Source: DATKMK01 sp035541895 (GTDB lineage: Bacteria; Desulfobacterota; Binatia; HRBIN30; JACQVA1). Taken from it: 59,086 nucleotides of DNA. The stretch spans positions 1 to 59,086 of the forward strand of contig DATKMK010000065.1 in the NCBI GenBank assembly GCA_035541895.1, in the 5' to 3' direction. The notes beneath the pieces are model-generated. The model was not told where the DNA came from. It searched no databases and worked only from the letters and a program-made list of their open reading frames with translations. The translations under genes were made by a program, and so were the position numbers. This document shows positions 8,542 through 15,669 of the stretch, one piece after another (position 1 is the first letter of the stretch; each line of letters opens with the position of its first letter).

Positions 8542-9672
8542 ATGGTTCAGGGCGAAGCAGCTCCGTTTGTCGAGCGCCAACCCAGCATCTCGGCCGGAAT
8601 GCAGGATTTTCTGCGCCTGGTGATCGAGAAGAGCGCGACCGATTTGCACATCACCGCGGAGAGCCCGCCGGTCATGCGGATCAACGGCAGCCTCGTCACC
8701 ATGCCGTTCCCGCCGCTGACGGCGAACGAGACCAAGCAGTTGTGTTACAGCCTGCTGACCGAGAGCCAACGCCATCGGTTCGAGGAAGCACGCGAGCTGG
8801 ACTTCTCGTTCGGTATCCGCGGCCTCAGTCGCTTTCGCGGTAACTTGTTCCTGCAGCGCGGCGCGGTGGGTGGTGCATTCCGACTGATTCCGTACGAAGT
8901 GCGCGGGCTGGCGGCGCTGGGTTTGCCGCCGATTGTCGCGGAGCTGACCAAGCTGCCGCGCGGGCTGGTGCTGGTCACAGGACCGACCGGCAGCGGCAAA
9001 TCGACCACGCTGGCGTCGATGATCGACAAGATCAACCGCGAGCGGCGCGAGCACATCATCACGGTCGAAGACCCGATCGAGTTCGTGCACGAACATCGCG
9101 GGTGCATCGTCAATCAGCGCGAGGTGTACGCCGACACCGAAGACTTCTCCGCGGCGCTCAAGCACGTGCTGCGGCAAGATCCCGACATCGTTTTGGTCGG
9201 CGAGATGCGCGACCTCGAGACGGTGACGTCGGCCCTCACCGTGGCCGAAACCGGACATTTGGTTCTGTCGACCTTGCACACCAACTCGGCGGTGCAAACG
9301 GTGAACCGCATCCTGGATATCTTTCCGACCAATCAACAGCCGCAAGTGCGTGCGCAGCTCTCGCTTGTGCTGCAAGCGGTGATCTCGCAACAATTGATTC
9401 CGCGCGCGGACGGTCGCGGTCGGGTGCTCGCGGTTGAAGTGATGATCCCGAACGCGGCCATCCGCAATTTGATTCGCGAGGAGAAGATTCACCAGATCTA
9501 CTCGCAGATGCAGGTGGGGCAGAGCAAGTTTGGGATGCAGACGATGACTCAATCGCTCGTCGACATCTATCACCGTCGGCTAATTTCGTACGACGAAGCG
9601 GTTGGGCACGCGACAGAACTTGACGAACTGCGTACCATGATCGGCCCTGGTCCGGGCACTTCGCGGCGCTGA
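8542..9672 (+). CDS. pilT: Type IV pilus retraction ATPase PilT
   Basis: A 376-residue PilT-type ATPase that drives pilus retraction and twitching. Walker A is at about residues 147-154 (GPTGSGKS), followed by an Asp box, Walker B (QDPDIVLVGEMRD) and a His box (HLVLSTLHTNSA). The C-terminal AIRNLIREEKIHQI segment matches the AIRNLIRE motif required for retraction in PilT. There is no zinc cysteine cluster, which separates it from the adjacent pilB. It starts four bases after pilB. Its stop is immediately followed by a candidate sigma-54 promoter for pilC. Confidence 0.95.
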   Translation: MVQGEAAPFVERQPSISAGMQDFLRLVIEKSATDLHITAESPPVMRINGSLVTMPFPPLTANETKQLCYSLLTESQRHRFEEARELDFSFGIRGLSRFRGNLFLQRGAVGGAFRLIPYEVRGLAALGLPPIVAELTKLPRGLVLVTGPTGSGKSTTLASMIDKINRERREHIITVEDPIEFVHEHRGCIVNQREVYADTEDFSAALKHVLRQDPDIVLVGEMRDLETVTSALTVAETGHLVLSTLHTNSAVQTVNRILDIFPTNQQPQVRAQLSLVLQAVISQQLIPRADGRGRVLAVEVMIPNAAIRNLIREEKIHQIYSQMQVGQSKFGMQTMTQSLVDIYHRRLISYDEAVGHATELDELRTMIGPGPGTSRR

Positions 9673-9677
9673 TCTAC

Positions 9678-9693
9678 TGGCACAGCAACTGCT
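9678..9693 (+). promoter_or_regulatory. Candidate sigma-54 promoter for pilC and the regulator gene
   Basis: TGGCACAGCAACTGCT has GG and GC separated by exactly ten bases and differs from the -24/-12 consensus TGGCACG-N4-TTGCT at two defined positions. It begins six bases after the pilT stop and would start a transcript near 9704, about 70 bases before pilC. Since the sigma-54 activator gene overlaps the end of pilC, this would give autoregulation. Confidence 0.5.
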
Positions 9694-9774
9694 TACCTCT
9701 CACCAGCGGAGCGCGCTGATTTCCGTAAGTGATGGGATTCTCGTTGCATTGAGCAGGACCGGGAGGTCAAAAAA

Positions 9775-10995
9775 ATGGCAGTCTTTCGTTGGCAAGGTGT
9801 TTCTCCCCGCGGCGAGACCCTGCAAGGCGAGATGGAAGCCGCGACCAAAGACGCCGTCCTGGTACGGTTGCGCGCGCAGCGAATCCGACCGATCACTTCG
9901 AAAATCAAAGAGAAAGGCAAGGGGCTCGATCGCGAGCTAACGATTCCTGGCTTCGGCGAATCGATCAAGACGCGCGATGTCGTCATCTTCACGCGACAAC
10001 TTGCGACCATGATCGACGCAGGATTGCCGATTGTTCAATGTCTCGACATTTTGGCGCAGCAGTCCGAAAAGAAGAAGTTCCGCCAGGTCATTGGGCAGAT
10101 CAAGGACGAGGTTGAGGCCGGGTCCACCTTCACCGACGCGTTGAAGAAGCACGGCAAGATCTTCGACGACTTGTACGTGAACATGGTCGCGGCCGGTGAG
10201 GTCGGCGGTATTCTCGATACCATCCTCCATCGCCTATCGGGCTACATGGAGAAGGCGATGAAGCTCATCGCCAAGATCAAGGGCGCGATGATCTACCCGA
10301 TCACCATCATCACGGTCGCCGTCGGCGTCACCGCCGTCTTGCTGATTTACGTGATTCCCGTCTTTTCGGAGTTGTTTTCGAGTTTCGGACAGGCACTGCC
10401 GGCGCCGACGCAGTTTGTGATCAACCTCAGCAACTTCACGGTGGCGTATTTCCCGTACATGTTGGGAGCCGCGATCGCCGCCGGGATCGCGATTCGACAG
10501 GCCTATCAGACGGAGCAGGGGCGTCTGGCCATCGACAACCTACTCTTGCAAGTCCCCGTATTCGGCGACCTCATCCGTAAGTCGTCGGTGGCCCGCTTCA
10601 GCCGAACGCTGAGTACGCTGGTGTCGTCGGGTGTCCCGATCCTCGATGCGTTGATCATCACGGCGCGCACCGCCGGCAACAAGGTCGTCGAGCGAACCAT
10701 TCTCGAAACCCGGGTGAGCATCAGCCAAGGAAAAACGATTGCCGAGCCGCTCACGCAGAGCAAGGTGTTTCCCCCGATGGTGTGCCAAATGATCGCGGTC
10801 GGCGAAGCGACCGGCGCACTCGATGCCATGTTGCAGAAGATCGCCGACTTCTATGAAGACGAAGTCGATAACGTGGTGAACAACCTGACGGCGCTCATGG
10901 AGCCGATGGTGATCGTGTTCCTGGGCGTGGTGATCGGTGGGTTGGTGATCTCGATGTACCTGCCCATCTTCAAACTCGGATCGGTCATCCAGTGA
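9775..10995 (+). CDS. pilC: Type IV pilus inner-membrane platform protein PilC
   Basis: A 406-residue PilC/GspF protein that forms the inner-membrane platform contacted by PilB and PilT. Two copies of the T2SSF domain are visible (about residues 65-190 and 270-395), each with the FTRQLATMIDAGLPI / FSRTLSTLVSSGVPI signature. Hydrophobic helices follow each copy, plus one in the middle (about 205-235). The ATG at 9775 has a clear GGGAGGT ribosome site. The 102-base gap after pilT holds a candidate sigma-54 promoter. The stop overlaps the GTG start of the regulator gene. Confidence 0.95.
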   Translation: MAVFRWQGVSPRGETLQGEMEAATKDAVLVRLRAQRIRPITSKIKEKGKGLDRELTIPGFGESIKTRDVVIFTRQLATMIDAGLPIVQCLDILAQQSEKKKFRQVIGQIKDEVEAGSTFTDALKKHGKIFDDLYVNMVAAGEVGGILDTILHRLSGYMEKAMKLIAKIKGAMIYPITIITVAVGVTAVLLIYVIPVFSELFSSFGQALPAPTQFVINLSNFTVAYFPYMLGAAIAAGIAIRQAYQTEQGRLAIDNLLLQVPVFGDLIRKSSVARFSRTLSTLVSSGVPILDALIITARTAGNKVVERTILETRVSISQGKTIAEPLTQSKVFPPMVCQMIAVGEATGALDAMLQKIADFYEDEVDNVVNNLTALMEPMVIVFLGVVIGGLVISMYLPIFKLGSVIQ

Positions 10996-13082
10996 GCCAC
11001 GAGCGCGCACACCGTCTCGCTTCGGTGGAAGACCTGCGGCACCGGCTGCGGTGGTTGCTGTTCGGCCGGGTGTTGATCATCTCGGCGTTTCTGGGCGCGC
11101 TGTCGTTGGTGTCGCTCAGCGGGGTCGACAACCCGTATGTCGTCTCGATCAATTTGCTTTTCGGCATTGTCATTGTGACCTACGTCTTCACGATCATCTC
11201 CGCCGCCGTGCTCCAGCGGGTGGAAGATGTTCGGGCGTTGGCGCACGTTCAGGTTGGGTTCGATGTATTGTTGACCACCGGCGTCCTGTATCTCACCGGC
11301 GGCGCCGATAGCCCGTTCCCCTTCCTGTACAGTCTTCCCATCATTAATTCGGCGACCATTCTGTTCGGTCGCGGGGCGCTGGTGACCGCGGCCATGGCGA
11401 CGCTCGCCTACAGTGGCCTGGTGTTGGGAATGGTGACCGGCGTCATCCAGACTCCCGACTATTCGTTCCCCCCCGCGGGATTCGATGGGCGACTGGTGAT
11501 TCGGTTGGTCACCAACAACATCACGTTCTTCCTGATCGCGATGTTGGCCGGCTCGCTCGCCCGTCGACTCTCTCGCACCGAAGAGTTGCTACGTGAACAG
11601 GAAGCTGAAAAGGATCGATTGACGGTCTTGCAGGAAGCGCTGGCGCGCAATCTCGGCTCGGGATTGATTACGACCGATCCCAACGGGCGGATCACCTCGG
11701 TGAACCAAACGGCCGAAGAACTGGCCGGCGTACCGCCGACAGGTTTGCGCGACACCGACATTGGGGCGATTTTCCCTCCGCTGAATCTCACCGCTTCGGC
11801 GCGGGCGAAGTTTCTGCAATCGACCAGTCCGCTTCAGCCTACCGAGTTCGTTCACCGTTTGGCGGGCGAGCGGCACGTCAACATCCGTTGCGCCACGGCG
11901 CCGCTCCGCGACACCTATGGGCACGCGATCGGCGCGCTCTACATCTTGCAAGACGTGACGCCGCTGCAACAGTTGGAAGAGCAGCTCGAAGCCGGGAATC
12001 TCGATGACTCGCTGAGTAACGAATTGCTCGAAGAACTCGGTGACGCCTCGGAGCCACGCGACGGGTTGCTTGGCACCAGCCCGTCAATGCGCAAGATTCA
12101 GGACGTCATAGATAAGATCTCGAAGAGCGATGCAACCGTGCTGATCACCGGCGAGAGCGGCACGGGTAAAGAGCTGGTCGCGCGCGCGATCCATACCCGC
12201 GGGCCACGCAAAGACCGGCCATTTGTGGCGATCAATTGCGGCGCGATTCCCGAACATCTCATTGAGAGTGAGCTGTTCGGTCACGTGCGCGGCGCTTTCA
12301 CCGGCGCGGTCTCCGATCGTCCCGGCTATTTCCGCATGGCCGACGGCGGTAGCATCTTTTTGGATGAGATTGGGGAGCTGCCGCTTCTGCTACAGGTCAA
12401 GTTGCTGCGCGTGTTGCAAGAGCGGGTCTTCACTCCGGTGGGTGGTCAAGCCTCGGTGGCCGTCAATGTCCGAGTCATGGCCGCAACCAATCGCGATCTC
12501 GCGGCAGAGGTTGCCGGGGGGCGCTTTCGCGAAGACTTGTTCTATCGTCTCAACGTGATCACCGTCGACTTGCCCCCGCTGCGCGAGCGCCGCCAGGACA
12601 TCCCGCAGCTCATTCGGCATTTCCTGCGTCAATTCTCCGATCTGCACAGCAAACACGTAAACCGTTTGTCGGTCGGTGCGGCCAAGTTGCTGCTCGCCTA
12701 CCGCTTCCCGGGGAACGTCCGCGAATTGGAGAACATTGTTGAACACGCCGTAGCTCTCGGTGACGGTGAGACCGCTCACGAAGAGCACCTGCCGGCGTAT
12801 CTCACCGCGAACGGGCAGGCCACGCCCGCTGTGGTTGCTCCGGTGCCGACGCACGCGGTGCCACACGTGGTCGCGCCCGTGGTCCCACCCAGCTTTCCCG
12901 CTGGCGGGTTCGATCTGGATCGCGACCTCGCGGCCTTCGAAAAGTCGGCGTTATTGCGCGCCCTCGAGCAGGCCGGCGGTGTGAAGAAGCGCGCCGCAGA
13001 AATCCTCGGAATCAACTACCGCTCGTTGCGTCACCGGCTGCAAAAGTACGGGCTGGAATCTGACAGCGCACTGGTGAACTAG
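10992..13082 (+). CDS. Membrane-bound sigma-54 activator: PilS-like sensor fused to PilR-like output
   Basis: This 696-residue protein has, in order, about six hydrophobic helices (residues 20-200) resembling the PilS sensor, a PAS domain (about 215-325), a linker, a sigma-54-interacting AAA+ domain and a C-terminal Fis-type helix-turn-helix (about 645-690). Walker A is GESGTGKE at 387, the sigma-54 contact loop GAFTGA is at 434-439, and an arginine-finger region reads REDLFYRLN. The histidine kinase (H box, ATPase) and receiver domains of a two-component pair are absent. It probably senses a membrane or pilin signal and activates pilin promoters directly, as a one-component system. In Geobacter and Myxococcus two genes, pilS and pilR, occupy this place. 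GTG at 10992 overlaps the pilC stop as GTGA. Confidence 0.88.
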   Translation: MSHERAHRLASVEDLRHRLRWLLFGRVLIISAFLGALSLVSLSGVDNPYVVSINLLFGIVIVTYVFTIISAAVLQRVEDVRALAHVQVGFDVLLTTGVLYLTGGADSPFPFLYSLPIINSATILFGRGALVTAAMATLAYSGLVLGMVTGVIQTPDYSFPPAGFDGRLVIRLVTNNITFFLIAMLAGSLARRLSRTEELLREQEAEKDRLTVLQEALARNLGSGLITTDPNGRITSVNQTAEELAGVPPTGLRDTDIGAIFPPLNLTASARAKFLQSTSPLQPTEFVHRLAGERHVNIRCATAPLRDTYGHAIGALYILQDVTPLQQLEEQLEAGNLDDSLSNELLEELGDASEPRDGLLGTSPSMRKIQDVIDKISKSDATVLITGESGTGKELVARAIHTRGPRKDRPFVAINCGAIPEHLIESELFGHVRGAFTGAVSDRPGYFRMADGGSIFLDEIGELPLLLQVKLLRVLQERVFTPVGGQASVAVNVRVMAATNRDLAAEVAGGRFREDLFYRLNVITVDLPPLRERRQDIPQLIRHFLRQFSDLHSKHVNRLSVGAAKLLLAYRFPGNVRELENIVEHAVALGDGETAHEEHLPAYLTANGQATPAVVAPVPTHAVPHVVAPVVPPSFPAGGFDLDRDLAAFEKSALLRALEQAGGVKKRAAEILGINYRSLRHRLQKYGLESDSALVN

Positions 13083-13189
13083 CCGCCGATTGTCTGACCA
13101 CAGGCTTTAACCTGCGCTGTGCGTTCCGGCAGCCGGTGGAGCGCCGGGCCAATGCATCGAGCAAGTGAAGTCGTTATCATCGAGACAGT

Positions 13190-13225
13190 CGTCAAAATAT
13201 TTACGCGCACTTTGTGTCACCGGGT
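13190..13225 (+). promoter_or_regulatory. Candidate upstream activator element of the first pilin promoter
   Basis: This 36-bp stretch matches 13840-13875 at 26 of 36 positions without gaps, including an identical CGTCAAAA start and a shared GTCACC near the end. It begins 112 bp before the -24 element, where enhancer-binding proteins usually bind. The GTGTC near its end resembles the short PilR half-site described in Pseudomonas. Confidence 0.4.
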
Positions 13226-13301
13226 CGGCTTTCCCTCCGACAGCAGTTCAAGACCCACCTCGAAGGTGGCGGCATTCTCACCTCTTATTCAATCGGTTGC
13301 G

Positions 13302-13317
13302 TGGCACGTAGCGTGCT
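13302..13317 (+). promoter_or_regulatory. Candidate sigma-54 promoter of the first pilin gene
   Basis: TGGCACGTAGCGTGCT matches the -24/-12 consensus (TGGCACG-N4-TTGCT) at all but one defined position and has the exact GG-N10-GC spacing. Transcription would start near 13328, about 26 bases before the pilin ATG. The 271-base gap between the regulator and this pilin also holds the candidate activator element at 13190; nothing else is visible in it. Confidence 0.65.
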
Positions 13318-13353
13318 CAGACCGTTTGCACGAAGGGCTGCGAGTAAACCGGT

Positions 13354-13773
13354 ATGAAGCGGAGTCCTAGCCTCTCAGGGGATCGATCGCACCCGAGCTA
13401 TCTCGAAGATACCGCGGACGGCAGACAGCGCGGGTTCACGCTGATCGAGTTGCTGGTGGTTGTCGCGGTAATCGGCATTCTCGCCGCGCTCGCGATTCCC
13501 CAATACTCCTCGTACCGCCAGAAGGCGTTCGATGCGATGGCGATGGCCGATCTCCGCGATGCCGCAACGGCCGAAGAGGCCTACTTCACATACAATGGTG
13601 TCTACGCGAGTTGCACGACGCCGTGCTCGGTTCTGCCGAGCAAACTGACTCCGTCGCAGGGAGTCACCGTGGTTATGACGTCCCTCGGTCAATCGTTTAC
13701 GGGCACGTCCAAGCACGCCACCAGTTCGAAGACTTTCAAATGGGACAGTACCGCCGGAGGGTTGCAGCCATGA
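13354..13773 (+). CDS. pilA: Type IV pilin, first paralogue, with long leader
   Basis: A 139-residue type IV prepilin. The leader is 27 residues and ends RQRG, then the mature protein begins FTLIELLVVV with Glu at mature position 5, as needed for PilD processing and assembly. The hydrophobic helix ends near AIPQYSSYRQKAFD. A Cys pair (SCTTPC) lies in the variable region and the protein ends KWDSTAGGLQP, a common pilin ending. Leaders this long are unusual for type IVa pilins; no alternative start codon lies between 13354 and the cleavage site. It is shorter on disulfide cysteines than its neighbour at 14241. Which of the two is the major subunit cannot be told. Confidence 0.88.
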   Translation: MKRSPSLSGDRSHPSYLEDTADGRQRGFTLIELLVVVAVIGILAALAIPQYSSYRQKAFDAMAMADLRDAATAEEAYFTYNGVYASCTTPCSVLPSKLTPSQGVTVVMTSLGQSFTGTSKHATSSKTFKWDSTAGGLQP

Positions 13774-13839
13774 AGCGGGGCGGATGTGGAGGCTTGCACC
13801 ACGGGGAGGCTGACCAACATCGCCGCAAATCAGGCGGAT

Positions 13840-13875
13840 CGTCAAAACATTTGCGGACAATCTTCGTCACCTGCT
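13840..13875 (+). promoter_or_regulatory. Candidate upstream activator element of the second pilin promoter
   Basis: This is the partner of the 13190-13225 element (26 of 36 positions identical, ungapped). It begins 123 bp before the -24 element, against 112 bp for the first copy. The 11-bp difference is close to one helical turn, so an activator would face the promoter from the same side in both. Confidence 0.4.
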
Positions 13876-13962
13876 TCGGCTCCGTGACGGTGTCTCCGAA
13901 AAGTATACAACAAGAGCGGCCCTTTGCGGCCGCCAATTTCACCGAGCGGGCCGCAGCTTCCA

Positions 13963-13978
13963 TGGTACGTCACTTGCA
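13963..13978 (+). promoter_or_regulatory. Candidate sigma-54 promoter of the second pilin gene
   Basis: TGGTACGTCACTTGCA differs from the -24/-12 consensus at a single position (T for C in the -24 element) and has a perfect TTGCA -12 element with GG-N10-GC spacing. The start point would be near 13989, leaving an unusually long leader of about 250 bases before the pilin ATG. Confidence 0.65.
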
Positions 13979-14019
13979 CACCCCCGGGGCGCAAATGAAA
14001 CGCACTGAGCGACCGATAC

Positions 14020-14121
14020 GGCGTGACGCGTTCAAGCTCAGCCACGGACCACCGAGCGCTGGGAGGGCACTGGGGCCCTAACAGCTCGCCGGCCAGGGCA
14101 GGGCGGTCACAACGTCACGCC
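14020..14121 (+). ncRNA. Possible structured 5' leader of the second pilin mRNA
   Basis: GGCGTGACG (14020-14028) pairs perfectly with CGTCACGCC (14113-14121), closing an 84-base interior. Inside are further potential stems, such as GGGC/GCCC around 14064-14077 and GCCCT/AGGGC just after. The pattern suggests a multibranched leader RNA in the long untranslated region. It does not match the cyclic di-GMP-I core that I can recall, so no riboswitch class is assigned. Chance pairing in GC-rich DNA is possible. Confidence 0.3.
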
Positions 14122-14240
14122 GACTTCGATCGCAACGCCGACCAGCCGACGCCGGGCGAGCAAGGGTTCGGAGGGAAATGTTGTCGGAGTCAATCTGAAA
14201 AAGAGAGAGAAGGCAAAACGGGAGAAAAAAGGAGAGCACA

Positions 14241-14615
14241 ATGAAGGCACTCAGAACGTCGAAAGGTTTCACATTAATCGAACTGCTGGTGGTCGTCGCC
14301 ATCATCGGCATTCTTGCCGCGATCGCCATTCCGCAGTTCAGTGCGTATCGCAAGAAGGGCTTCGACTCGCGGATTCAGTCGGATGCGCGCAATGCCGCCA
14401 CCGCGGAAGAAGCCTACTTTGTCAACGCGCAGGCGTACATCACCTCGGGTAACTGCTCCGGCCTCAGCGGCATGAGCGTGTCCGGCGGTGTGACCTGCAC
14501 CTTGGGGACCGGCACCGGTACCCCGAGCTACCAGGTGACCACCTCGCACCCCCAGGCTTCGTTCACGAGCTGTATCTACGACAGCGGCAAGTCGCCGAAT
14601 ATGACGTGCTCATAA
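14241..14615 (+). CDS. pilA: Type IV pilin, second paralogue
   Basis: A 124-residue prepilin with a short, typical leader (MKALRTSKG) cut before FTLIELLVVV; Glu5 of the mature protein is present. The N-terminal helix runs to AIPQFSAYRKKGFDS and is closely related to that of the neighbouring pilin. The C-terminal part is rich in Gly, Ser and Thr and has four cysteines, two near the C-terminus, so disulfide loops are likely. The ribosome site is strong (AAAAAGGAGAGCACA before ATG). A rho-independent terminator follows directly. The short leader, strong ribosome site and own terminator make this the better candidate for the major pilin. Confidence 0.92.
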   Translation: MKALRTSKGFTLIELLVVVAIIGILAAIAIPQFSAYRKKGFDSRIQSDARNAATAEEAYFVNAQAYITSGNCSGLSGMSVSGGVTCTLGTGTGTPSYQVTTSHPQASFTSCIYDSGKSPNMTCS

Positions 14616-14641
14616 TCGGTGAACCTGGTTTGTTGAAGAGA

Positions 14642-14670
14642 GGGGAGGGCCAAGCCCTCCCCTTTTTTTT
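14642..14670 (+). terminator. Rho-independent terminator after the second pilin gene
   Basis: A nine-base-pair perfect stem (GGGGAGGGC/GCCCTCCCC) with loop CAA is followed by eight T residues. It would end the pilin transcript and separate it from pilG. Confidence 0.92.
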
Positions 14671-14706
14671 GCGCCGACCAAGCCCTCGACTTCCGGGCTG
14701 GTGTAA

Positions 14707-14722
14707 TGGATGGTATTTTGCT
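14707..14722 (+). promoter_or_regulatory. Candidate sigma-54 promoter for pilG
   Basis: TGGATGGTATTTTGCT has GG-N10-GC spacing and a perfect TTGCT -12 element but three mismatches in the -24 element. It lies just after the pilin terminator and would start transcription near 14733, about 19 bases before pilG. It is weaker than the other three sites. Confidence 0.4.
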
Positions 14723-14751
14723 TTTGATCAGCGATTGATGAGACCGGGCCG

Positions 14752-15669
14752 ATGCGGTTGGGTGGGGTGCAGCACACGTTCTTGTTTCTGACCACCGCGA
14801 TTGTTCTCGGCATCGTGGTTGGTGAATCCGGTCGCCGGTTGGAGCACCGGCCTCAACCGCAAGCGTCTGCAACCGAGCCGATCTATCTTCCCCATGCAAA
14901 GTACCTGCGCGCCGTTTCCCTCGGCTATCGTCACGTGGTCGCGGATCTGCTCTGGTTCCGCACCATCAGCTATTTCGGTCAGCATTACCGAAGCGAGCGA
15001 ACCTATCCCTGGCTTGCGCACATGTGCGATCTCGTTACCGACCTTGATCCGCGTGCCGCGCATGTGTACCGATTCGCGGGAGTCATCTTGCCGTGGGAAG
15101 CCGGAGAGGTAGAGGCGGGAAATCGGTTGCTCGAAAAAGGCATCCAGGTCTTTCCCGATTCGGGCATGCTGCATTACCTGTTGGGGTTCAACTACTATTT
15201 CTTCACCGGCGACTATGCCCGCGCGGCTGCACACATGCAGCGTGCCGCACAGCGGCCCGATGCCCCACGTAACGCGGTTCGCCTCGCGGCCGTTCTCGCG
15301 GCCGAACAATACGGGCCCGACACCGCCGTTCAGTTTCTGACCGAGATGGAGCGGACCCTCGACAGCCAGGACATGCGCGATGTGGTCCGTCGGCATCTGA
15401 GCGAAGCGAGGCTTGCCGCAGATATCAATCGCCTCACTGCCGCCGTCGAGATCTTTCGCGCTCGCCACGGGTACCTTCCTTTGTCGCCCTGGATGTTGGC
15501 GGAAGCCGGACTGATTCCCGGAGTCCCGGCTGACCCGTTCGGCGGAGTCTATGAGATCGATCCGCAGACCGGCGAGGTCCGGTCATCGAGCGGACATCGG
15601 CCGCTGAAACTGCATCAGAGTCCGCAGCGCGAGAAGGTGCTTCGCGGCGAGTCGCTGCGGGACTGGTGA
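14752..15669 (+). CDS. pilG: PilG-like accessory protein with TPR-like helices
   Basis: A 305-residue protein with one N-terminal membrane helix (about residues 9-25), then a helical region resembling TPR repeats (about 95-190, including LLEKGIQVFPDSGMLHYLLGFNYYFF) and a C-terminal segment reading PADPFGGVYEIDPQTGEVRSS. It occupies the place of pilG in the Myxococcus pilG-pilH-pilI set, whose products form an ABC-type complex needed for pilus assembly. The name rests on position and architecture rather than on motif. The stop overlaps the GTG of the ATPase gene. Confidence 0.6.
   Translation: MRLGGVQHTFLFLTTAIVLGIVVGESGRRLEHRPQPQASATEPIYLPHAKYLRAVSLGYRHVVADLLWFRTISYFGQHYRSERTYPWLAHMCDLVTDLDPRAAHVYRFAGVILPWEAGEVEAGNRLLEKGIQVFPDSGMLHYLLGFNYYFFTGDYARAAAHMQRAAQRPDAPRNAVRLAAVLAAEQYGPDTAVQFLTEMERTLDSQDMRDVVRRHLSEARLAADINRLTAAVEIFRARHGYLPLSPWMLAEAGLIPGVPADPFGGVYEIDPQTGEVRSSSGHRPLKLHQSPQREKVLRGESLRDW

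Larger units (their letters stand above)
13774..14240 (+). other. Pilin intergenic region (467 bases)
   Basis: No convincing gene lies here. The stretch holds a possible hairpin at 13916-13933 (GCGGCC/GGCCGC with a six-base loop and no real T run), the candidate activator element at 13840-13875, the sigma-54 site at 13963-13978, and a long leader before the second pilin with a purine-rich, GGAG-containing ribosome site just before 14241. A 28-codon frame from ATG 13995 to 14081 has no ribosome site. Confidence 0.6.

Noticed and set aside
13916..13933. Terminator after the first pilin gene
   Set aside because: A six-base-pair GC hairpin is present, but it is followed by only a short T-containing stretch and no T run.
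13995..14081. A 28-codon frame (MKRTERPIRRDAF...) just after the predicted start of the second pilin transcript
   Set aside because: It would begin about six bases after the predicted start point, has no ribosome site and no family; kept only as a note.
13989..14240. Cyclic di-GMP riboswitch in the pilin leader
   Set aside because: The core sequence features that I know for that class are absent; only generic stems are seen.
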